A DNA stretch of 64,000 nt from Breviolum minutum Mf 1.05b.01 (lineage: Eukaryota > Sar > Dinophyceae > Suessiales > Symbiodiniaceae), in NCBI GenBank assembly GCA_000507305.1, contig DF241610.1, positions 8,337 through 72,336 on the forward strand, given 5' to 3'. Position numbers and translations under genes: made by a program. This document shows, one piece after another, positions 56,101 to 64,000 of the stretch (its first letter is position 1; every line of letters begins with the position of its first letter). The notes under the pieces are model-generated. The model worked only from the letters and a program-made list of their open reading frames with translations, made no database searches and had not been told where the DNA came from.

Positions 56101-58400
56101 TCCAAAGTCTCAAACGTCCTCGATTGCAGTGTAGGAAGTTTCAGTGTTCTCAAAGTAATGTCGGATCAAATAGCGCCTCATAGCCATGGCTTTACAGGAT
56201 GGACAACAAGCAAAGGCCATGACACCAAGGCTCGCACTGGAAATTGTTGGAGTCTCGGCCTGGGATTCCGGAGCACATGGTGCTGACTGGTGCAACCAGT
56301 GCCACCCTCATGGCCAAACGAATTTAGCAGCCCATGCTCAAACAAATTTGACGATTTCATACGATTTCTATCCTTTTTCATGTCTTCACATGTTTCGCGT
56401 GTTTTTTGAACAGTTGGCTTTTGTCCATGTCTTTTTTTCAGAAGTTTTGGAAGTCGCTTTGAAAAAATTAGGGTTGCCTGGCAACTGCTGAGACAACGAC
56501 ATTCCCTGTGCAACTCTGAGATGAAGTCAAAACGGAGATCGGAGCTACTCCTGCATCTGTCACCTGTGGCACCGCAGATTTGTGATCCCAAGTTGGGCTC
56601 TTGGCAAGTTCGAGTTCGTATTGCTAAAATGGTTCTACAGCGTTGTCAGCCCAAAAGAAGCCCTCCAGTTATTGAGCACAACACAACCTGGAGATCTGAC
56701 AGCTCCAGGATTGATTTCTTGAACTTTTGCCATACGATGCGCAAGCTCATGATGTAGTAATTTGAATATCTGGTACATTTACAGTATGTACTACGGCAAT
56801 ATGTTGATGCATCTTATGTTTCGTGCCGCCTGATGGATGGCCTATACGAGGAGCATACCTCAAACTGAAACTTGGAGTCTGAGCCAGGAGCCGACTGATT
56901 CTGGGCAAATCCATTTTCGCCACTCTTCCTACAGATGTACATGAGAGTCAGATGTATAAACCAACAAAGAAAAACAACTTGCACATCTGAAAGTAAACGC
57001 AAACGTTCACATGACGATAGAGCAGAACCGTCCTCAATTTTCTTCGCCGCGGCTTCAAGAGAATCAGACTTTGCAAAGTTGTTCTGCACTGCCTTGCAGC
57101 CAAAGAACGCTGGCAGGGCAAAGGAAAAGGGAATTTAGCCTCAAACCAGTCTCCTCAGGTCTTCCATTGATTCTAAAGTACGATCTCCCAGGACACAGCT
57201 GGTTCGGATGCAGAGGAGAACGCATGGTGGCAACAAATCATCATCTCAATTACAGTATCTCCAGAGACAAACCACTGATCCCCTGTATCATTCTTCCAAA
57301 CTTCGAGGGCCTTTTATCCTCTTCTCTTCTTCTCTTCTTCTGCCCCAGTTTGATATAAATAGTGTATGTCTTTCTCTCTCCTCCTTGTTCATGATCTTTT
57401 TGCTCACTAAACATGACGCCAAACGACTCGCCAAACGGTCAAGATGGCATAGCTCCCTTGACAGCTATAGCTGCAAAGGAGGCTTAGGGTGCGTGCCCTT
57501 CACACGCCACAGCGATTGTTACGCTCAAAGCTTGAGACAGATGGCCTGTTTACACGCTTTAGGCGCTTTGCCATCGGGCTTGGTGCACATTTTGGAACAC
57601 AAGTTTCATGATGTTAAAATGAACAGAGATGTCAAAGCATTCACTCAACTTCTGGATCCTTCGTTGGTCGGTTGGGTGGTTTATTGAATGCCAAGCCTCA
57701 AGCGCCCTGCGGGGACCATCTTTCGTGGGAGCCTGTACTGTATTTTTGCAGATGGATCGTGGTGTCACTGCCGCTTTGCAGTTGCCACATTAGGAACATG
57801 TCACTCCAAGCCGCAGCTGGAAATAAATTGCAATGTAACAATTTCCTGTTTCCAATAGCTGCATCACCGGTACTGGGAACTCTCCGTTGCCCATTTGCAT
57901 TGAGCTGTTGAGTGACAGGGACATCAAGAGGGTCTCACCTCAGATTGGCTGCGAAGCTTCTACAGGAGAACCTTACCTTTGATCGAGGATGGATCCGGCG
58001 GCTCTCTCAAGCCATTCAGGGGTAGATCAAACATTTTGCAGCATCGAATTGGATGGGTTTTAGGGCTCATCGTTGTGACCAGCCCAAGCCACCTCGGCCC
58101 TCAGCCGTGGAGGCGGAAACATGCAAACTTGAATTTTTCGATCTCAAAAGTCGTTGGACTAAAAGACAATACGTCGAAATTCAAGTCCCGACTCGAAATG
58201 GAAAGTCGTATCTTTAAAGTGACCCTCACTTACCTCACTACACTGCCTGTGCTTTGCCACGAAAGGCGGTGAATGGTCAAAGGTTGAAGCTTCAACAAAC
58301 AGCATAGCGTTGGCCTTTGGGTCTGCACAAAAAGAGTTCACTAGGGAAAACACATTCTCCAGTGTGAAAAATGTGACTCTTGACCATCCAACCTTTTAAC
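50120..58400. other. Long stretch without an assigned gene
   Basis: Possible minus-strand exon blocks include 51,060-50,880 (LVLFFGTDGFFRGMRTMDG), 52,170-52,070 (VPDLMSQLLTIDLEAKDLMY), 53,475-53,375 (DYPFRFIQFTNLLRLG), 53,320-53,175 (AKNWAVEMPSDRFSILELR, RLGEILVTIRVLNVLQI) and 57,060-56,960 (SLEAAAKKIEDGSALSSCER). They read like protein but fit no family I know. No transposon ends or RNA genes seen. Confidence 0.3.
55223..55768 (-). CDS. Hypothetical ORF with hydrophobic segments
   Basis: A 181-codon minus-strand frame whose first 70 residues contain hydrophobic runs (SLLLGGCYGALV, FWFMSGTLVVCDLGSAIFV) suggestive of membrane helices. An overlapping upstream frame (MGFVLGFEVSDALGYVYIAK, 55853) could be the preceding part of the same membrane protein after a splice. 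No family recognised; the C-terminal third looks like intron read-through. Confidence 0.25.
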   Translation of the reverse strand: MVCFFLQSLLLGGCYGALVKDITTPLTSSARPRGPFPPFWFMSGTLVVCDLGSAIFVKAQVNLNAGGNWVPFMEPPDYGHPGQYGASFYYASQLFCQTVCFPVSVGISHSLTGRGHSQGATSVAKYCGVPETATWCCTLLASSWIQQFGCIRCHVLAMSRHKSLPPKFSVTQLSTDQNVGS

Positions 58401-58419
58401 TAGCTGGACCATTTGCAGC

Positions 58420-59290
58420 AAGGAGATACATTTTGAGGAGTCAGATCAATTTGATGTCAACCTTAAACATTTCAGCACACTCTGGTTCGCTCTGATAGAA
58501 ACAGCGCTCACAGAATGTGCTGCTTAAGCCTGGCCAACAACAGATGACGACCCGTGTTTCCCCGTCACAGAGAACCACGGAGACCGCCCACAAAGAACTT
58601 GGGGGAACTTCAGAGATGCCAAAGCACCTGGCGTTTCGACATGAAGTTGTGGGCAGTTCATAGTTGGCACTTGTTTCGGAACCTGAAAAACCTCAGGTTT
58701 CAACATGAAAACTGAGGATCTCACCTTCTTCCTTTTATGCCGATTCACAAAGCAATCCACTACCTCCCCACTCGAAACAGCGGGTCACTACAAGACAGAC
58801 ACAGCATTGGTCATTGGTCGTTTTTCAGCTCTCTTTCGCCTTCGAGGTGGGATCCTTCAGCACTGCCAGCTGAAAGGCCGTATAACCACTGGAATCTTGG
58901 ACTGTTGGATCAGCCCCACAGTCCTTGGCAGCGAAAAGTTGGGTCCTTTAAAAAAAAGCTGAAAAAGAAAAGCTGTGCAGTCAAGGTTCCAAGAGAAGGT
59001 TGGTGATGTCCACATTCTTCTGTGAAACCGCTAAGTGGAGTGGATATGTATAATTGAAGCCTAAGCACATGTACAAAATGCACGCATTAAACACAGCCAG
59101 ATAACGAAAAGCAAAAAAAAACACCAAAAAAAACTAAACCGAACTAAACCACACAAAATTCCTGCCAACTTTCCAACTTGTCCCTTCTAGAAATTTGGAG
59201 CATCTGAGGGTAAGACCAAAGCGTCCTTTCTTCTTTGAATTCACGTCGTGCTCGAAGCCATTTTCTTTCAAAAACAGAGTAACTCTGGTG
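58420..59290 (-). CDS. Ankyrin-repeat protein (exon blocks)
   Basis: About 59,285-59,190 reads VTLFLKENGFEHDVNSKKKG, a form frequent in dinoflagellate ankyrin proteins. Exon 58945 to about 58,840 reads LFAAKDCGADPTVQDSSGYT then AFQLAVLKD, a clear ankyrin repeat. A short exon about 58,769-58,722 (DCFVNRHKRKK) ends at a GTGAG donor. About 58,620-58,430 reads SSLWAVSVVLCDGETRVV and CERCFYQSEPECAEMF to a stop at about 58,430. Ankyrin repeats mediate protein binding; no enzyme domain is seen. Joins between the blocks are not fully resolved and the start is unknown. Confidence 0.5.
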
Positions 59291-60006
59291 CGGGCATGTG
59301 CACCCCGCTTCCTCAAATACCTGAGGACATCCCACCCATGCGATATTCTATACCTTGTGGCAGAACCATGTCGAGCAAGAGTACCGGCAATGTGGCAATA
59401 TACATTGAAATTCCCCCTCGCCTGAGCACTGCATCAGTACGAGTTGGCATATACTCTTTTTCTTCCTGGCGCCTTGCTATGTTCCGGGCAAAGCAAGCTT
59501 AAAGCTTCGATGAGATTCCACAATGCAATATGTAAAGCAATAAGAATCTATAGCAGAATCTGAGATCTGAGATAAGTTGATAATCTATCTTGAACAAACC
59601 TGTCACAAATCCAACTTCAACATTGAGGCACCTGGGCTTTTCATCCTTAGATGGCTCCGTTGCTTCAGTCACAATCACAACTTTCTTGGGTTCCCGGTTC
59701 TCCTGCAATCTGCTCAAGAAACAAACAGCTGTGATAGCAGTGCTTCACCTGGTTGTGGAGTTCTGGAGTTGCGTCCTTCTGGTCCTCAACAGATGAGTTC
59801 AAGCAGGAACCATAGAGCTTCATCATTCCTCAGCCAGTTTCATTGTGTGCTTACTGTGTGTACTATGTGTACCGCCACAAAGCAGCCACAAAAATTTCTT
59901 CAGGAGCATCAAAAGAAAAGCTTCCAAGACGTTTTGAAGAAAATGAAGAATGGAAGAAATGGTCATCCTAGAAATCAATCCAAAGGCTCCGAAGCGCACC
60001 ATTCGC

Positions 60007-60034
60007 GGCAAATTTGCCGGCCGGCAAATTTGCC
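60007..60034. repeat. Perfect 28-base palindrome
   Basis: ggcaaatttgcc, cc/gg centre, then ggcaaatttgcc: each 12-base half is itself a palindrome, so the whole can form nested hairpins. No coding meaning evident. Confidence 0.95.
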
Positions 60035-60664
60035 ACCCCTATTGAAGTGGAACTTGAGCCCACAACTTTCCATAAAACAGCAAGCTGCCATGCTTGAGAA
60101 AATTTCAAAACCTGAATTTTCTCACGTGGATTCTGATTTATTGCCATATGAGTTACTGTATATGTTATTGTATAATTGAAATCATTGGCTCTTTTCTCAA
60201 AGGATTGCAACAGGATCTGCCCGTCAACGTAATGGCCATTCCCTACCTCTGTTGCTGCCAACCGGAAGAGACGCCACTCCTTCTTTGCATGTTGTTGCTC
60301 ATCAACGCAACACACTACAACTTGGAGTTTATGAAACCTAAATTGATACATGTTGATCCAAAATCGTCGGATTTTGCATCGAAAATGATGGCTGGACAGG
60401 CTGTGTGGACGAGGATTATCTGTCTCAACCCTCCATACTCGTTTCTACACGGCACTTCAGACTGTGGAAAGATTACAGAGTTTCCGTACCAATTTACAAC
60501 CCCTCACCGCGTTCATCCAGGAGACACATATTTTCAATACTAAAGCTTCAGTAGATCGGTCTTTGCGAACACTCCCGAAAGGTCTCTGGACCGATCTATT
60601 TCAGCAGCAAGAATCCAGTTTCGCTTGAGTGGATTCCCTAGAAGCAGCTCCCTTTTTCACCGGT

Positions 60665-60673
60665 TATATATGC

Positions 60674-60707
<34 letters not shown>

Positions 60708-60710
60708 GTA
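60665..60710. repeat. TA microsatellite
   Basis: Alternating T and A with occasional C or G; no other feature. Confidence 0.85.
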
Positions 60711-61558
60711 TATGCTGATTACCTGTTCCTGCAACAGCCAAATGGAACTGATCGTAATAGGTGCTTCAGCCAAAATGGGCAAAATGGGAGGACATTTTGG
60801 TCGAAAAAAAAAGGCTCCGAATCTGAAAGTTGGTAGGGAGGAACCTGTGAGAACTTTCCATACCTGACTCCTATCAAGTGATGTATGTGTGTTTCTCAGT
60901 GTCTCACACGTTTTAAAAGAAAAAACACTAGTGCTATTCCCGGCTCCTTGGGCCAAGCTGCGCCCTCGCAATCCAACATGCCAGGCACCTCAGGGTTTGG
61001 GGTTTATGGAGTTGAGACTACTACTGGTACCATTCACAGGGATTTACTACTATGGACCTGGGTCCAAAAATCCCCAGTCAAACCACCCATGGATTGCAAC
61101 AAAATTGATAGCGAAAATGCCATGCCTGGATCTCTGCACCAACATCCTGAAGGGCTTCCCATGAAGCAATCAAGTAAACAAGTGACATTCCTATTCAAAC
61201 ATCGTAAAGTCAAGGAAATGATTCTGACACAACCAACACAACCAACGGCCTCACGAATTCAATTCTCTTACCAAATGGTTGCAATATCCCACAATTTCAC
61301 CAAAAAATCTACCTGTAACTACCTGTAACTACCAAACTACCACATGAGGGGCCTGCACAAGCCACAGAGCTGAAAACCTGGGCTTGGATAAAAACAGGCG
61401 ATCAAATTTCCAACCGATGAGGCGATGAGGTCGTCACCAAAGGACTTCCCGGTGCATGACGAAGAAAAGGAGAAACGGACAGCCAGTGTCTCAGTGCTTC
61501 TTGAATTGCGATTAAAGATGTGCAGCAGCTGAGCTCTCACGTGTCTAGAAACGGTGAC

Positions 61559-62040
61559 ACATCATGCTGATATCAAACGGCCAGTTCTTTCAAATGTCGC
61601 CCGTCATTTCAGGATACACAACCATAAGCCACAAGTGCTGCGAGGACAGGGAGCGATGAACATGTCGACAACAAAGAGGCCATTGAGACACAATGTTCAT
61701 GTAGGGCAAAAACCGTACCAAAAATGTTGGTTCCATTTCAACACAACCCTTCCAGATAGAGACAATTGAACTCCTCCAGCATACGCTGCGAAAAGCCGCC
61801 GGGTGCACAGCCCAGATCCTGGCGACACTTCTCATAGCAAGATGCTATGGCGTTGCACATTGGTATGAAAGAGTCACTGAGATTCTGAATCAATCATGAA
61901 TCAGCATCCGTGTCCAGAAAGGCCATTGTATCTTTGAATGCTGCTGGGTACTTCTCGATCGCCTCGGACAGTACCTGCGCCAAGGAAACTCTGAAAGCCG
62001 ACCCTTGGTGAATTTCCGGATCTTTCTCAATAACATGCCA
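61559..62040 (-). CDS. FtsJ-like methyltransferase (exon blocks)
   Basis: A block about 62,040-61,905 reads AWHVIEKDPEIHQGSAFRV then SEAIEKYPAAFKDTMAF. Exon 61818-61764 reads DLGCAPGGFSQRMLEEFN, the S-adenosylmethionine-binding motif I of the RrmJ/FtsJ family (D-L-G-x-A-P-G-G-F), flanked by an AG acceptor and a GT donor. A short block about 61,581-61,559 reads NWPFDISMM, in the place of the motif IV region. FtsJ-type enzymes methylate ribose 2'-OH of rRNA, tRNA or mRNA caps; dinoflagellates carry many diverged copies with the N-terminal helper region seen here. The catalytic K-D-K-E set could not be traced, so activity is unproven. Start and stop not found. Confidence 0.55.
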
Positions 62041-62605
62041 CGCCTGGTACGTCTTTGCAAAGTGAATCTGAGCCTAACATCTGCTGAAATTCCGAAGCAA
62101 AAATTTGGCATCATATACTTTGGTCGTATCTATGCGCTACCACCTTCATCCCAGAGTTGGGAATCAACGCTTTCTGCTGTCTCAGGCTCGCACGTTGCGC
62201 TCGTCTGTGACTGTCTTGGGTCCAAGACCAACCTCAGTGAGCCACCATGACAATCACAACACTTCAGGTGAGCAATTTCACCTCAAGATCAACATGCACA
62301 CAAACCCTGGTATGAAGAGATCTCCCTCTACACTCTTTTTCCCACTGCGAGCTTCTTGTTCATCAACCAGGTGCTCACTCTGCTCACTGTCACCATGCTT
62401 ACTTGTCGCCAGAAGGACCTAGATTTCGCGTTTCGTGCGGAATTCACAGAATCAACACAGTTCCTCACTTCAACGTACTGGTTGTGAAACAATTGTTGAG
62501 ATTGGAACGCTTCTTGCGAGCAGGTGGAGCTCCGCCCTGCGCATGAATCTTTCAGGAAAACCACAGTGCCACGATGCCATCATGGCGTTTGCAAAATCTC
62601 CTCAC

Positions 62606-63290
62606 CTCACGGAAGCCATTCTTGAAGCGGCGGCCGATGTGCTTCACGTACCTCAGCATGGCACAAAACACCGTTTTTGTTCAGCGGGATGATTTCCAAA
62701 TATGCATAAAAAATGTCACTGGCTTTGTAGGGAGTGTATGACTCAGTATGACTCACTATCGCTCTGGCTTCCAGAAATTTAATGATGAAAATGTGAATCA
62801 ACTCAGCATGGGAGCTCTTGAATTCTTGGTGTCTTTAGGGCCATTGCTTCATGCGGCCAGTTCCAGGAGCACGTCTGCGCTTGGCCTCTTGACACGTTGG
62901 TATCTCCCAGCCCTAGCGGCTCTAGAGGCTAAAAGCCAAACTAAATCACAACAGTCAAGCCTTCTTGGACCACTCGTAGGAACGGATCTTCTTTGCAGGG
63001 TAACCACAGGCAGCCTCCGTCTCTCTCATTGCTCTTGCAGCGGAGAACTTGCCACGAATGTCAACGCTGTGCACTTGCTGCCAGGAGACGCATCTCTTGT
63101 TCTGGGTATGGTAGGAACGCTTGCCACATCGGGGGCACAAAGCGTGGGTCCTGAACCCATCACCCAGAAACACCCACAAAGGTGCAGCTATTTCTTGTCA
63201 GACCGTTGGCCCGTTGGCCCTTGGCCTCAAACGGACAAATAGACTGAGAGCAACACTTCTTGTGGCGCTTACCCATGGCGGGTGTGCCAT
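62606..63290 (-). CDS. RPL37: Large-subunit ribosomal protein eL37
   Basis: Exon blocks join to the eL37 protein: up to 63257 (GTPAMGKRHKK), 63150-63082 (THALCPRCGKRSYHTQNKR), about 63006-62961 (CGYPAKKIRSYEWSKK), 62885-62848 (AKRRRAPGTGRM) and 62651-62606 (YVKHIGRRFKNGFRE). eL37 is a small zinc-binding protein of the cytosolic 60S subunit; the C-x-x-C pairs are formed across the second junction. Introns: 63256-63151 (GT-AG), 63081-63007 (see below), 62960-62886 (GC-AG), 62847-62652 (GC-AG), and a GT donor after 62606, so a last short exon with the stop remains unfound. The second intron restores the conserved V-S-C-G-Y-P only if it has no AG acceptor; cctg stands at both its edges. The true first exon with the start codon is upstream and unseen. 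Confidence 0.85.
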
Positions 63291-63299
63291 CTCCGCCTC

Positions 63300-64000
63300 C
63301 ACCGAGGCGGGGAATCACCTGTTAACGACAGGTCACACATTTTGTTGGAATTTTTTGCACCAAAAAACACCCTGGATATTCCTACTTGGATCAAGCCAAA
63401 TACCCCGTTTTTAGAGAAAAGTCAAAAAAGCAGTTGGAATCCTGGAATGACAACTCATTCTTAGTCACATCCTTATCCTCGAAAGTGTCAATGCTGGGAA
63501 ACTCAAGGCTCTGGCCATGATAGTGGAGCCATCGGAGACCTGCTCAGCTCAATGATACTGCCCCACCCTTTCTTCATCTTCAACGAGTTGCTTTGCGACA
63601 AACCATCAGATGCACCTGGTATTGGTCAAGGTTACCGCTTTCCAAGCACCTTTGTTGCGCTGCTCTGGCAACTCCAAGAGCGAAACGGCCAACAAACTCT
63701 CTGAGTTGCAAGCTGACCACCGAAGCAAAGAACTTCATCAGAGATGCCCAGCTGCACCTTGAATCTCATCGTGATGATTCTGTTTGCATCCACTTTTCAA
63801 AGAAACAGATCGACCACCGACTAACGGCTGCACCTTCAATTCATTCACAGAGAAGTCTCCCTGGCACAAACCAGCAACAAGTTCTCAATCGATCCTGAAA
63901 TCGCAACAATGGTTCAGAGACGCGAATGAGTTCCAGCCTCAACATCGAGCACCTTGGAGTTGCCCTCCTGTGTCCTTCCAAACCGCATCTTGATGGCTAC
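63300..64000. other. Right edge, no gene assigned
   Basis: Upstream of eL37 in its sense; the first exon of that gene may lie here. No domain recognised in any frame. Confidence 0.3.

Noticed and set aside
59577-60543. Plus-strand ORFs of 200 and 149 codons
   Set aside because: No recognisable family, composition looks random, and a minus-strand block (about 59,717-59,600, KKVVIVTEATEPSKDEKPR) overlaps and looks more protein-like.
60552-60598. Hairpin tagatcggtc / gaccgatcta
   Set aside because: Stem of ten pairs with a 27-base loop; no link to a known RNA class or terminator.
1-64000. CRISPR arrays, rRNA or tRNA genes, bacterial operons, riboswitches
   Set aside because: No regularly spaced repeats, no conserved rRNA stretches and no cloverleaf patterns noticed by eye; genome type is eukaryotic.

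Overview
The window looks like nuclear DNA of a dinoflagellate, most probably Symbiodiniaceae/Suessiales. Genes are broken into many short exons with introns of about 55 to 350 bases. Reconstructed splice donors are a mixture of GT, GC and GA, a known Symbiodinium habit. Every gene I could identify lies on the minus strand, as expected for the long one-way gene arrays of these algae. The rest is introns, relics of transposons, microsatellites and small inverted-repeat elements. I found no bacterial-type operons, CRISPR arrays, rRNA or tRNA genes.

Layout. 1-1.6 kb: AGCC microsatellite, a repeat field built on TTTTTCG/CGAAAAA, then an extremely AT-rich tract. 1.9-4 kb: exons of an unrecognised coiled-coil protein. 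7.6-8.5 kb: an FHA-domain gene. 11-16 kb: microsatellites and minisatellites. 17.9-19.9 kb: a three-exon pentatricopeptide-repeat (PPR) gene of about 474 residues. 21.1-32.6 kb: a long VWA8-like gene (three AAA+ blocks plus a C-terminal von Willebrand A domain), recognised exon by exon. Between its first and second AAA+ blocks sits an intronless 585-residue gene on the same strand, with a TIR-like N-terminus and ankyrin repeats. 35.2-35.6 kb: a DUF4116 gene. 36.7-41.8 kb: scattered unassigned minus-strand coding exons. 58.4-59.3 kb: ankyrin-repeat exons. 61.5-62.0 kb: an FtsJ-like methyltransferase. 62.6-63.3 kb: ribosomal protein eL37.

The most striking item is a 7.65-kb tyrosine-recombinase retroelement at 42,458-50,110 on the minus strand. 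It has split direct repeats in the order A1-ORFs-B1-A2-B2, and B1 directly abuts A2, as expected if that junction copies a circle junction. Its genes run in an unusual order: small zinc finger, tyrosine recombinase, Gag, a DNA cytosine-methyltransferase-like domain fused to reverse transcriptase, then RNase H. The copy carries several frameshifts and one in-frame TGA, so it is probably defective.

Exon borders were worked out by eye from reading frame and remembered protein families. Individual borders may be off by a few bases, and blocks called unassigned have no functional prediction.
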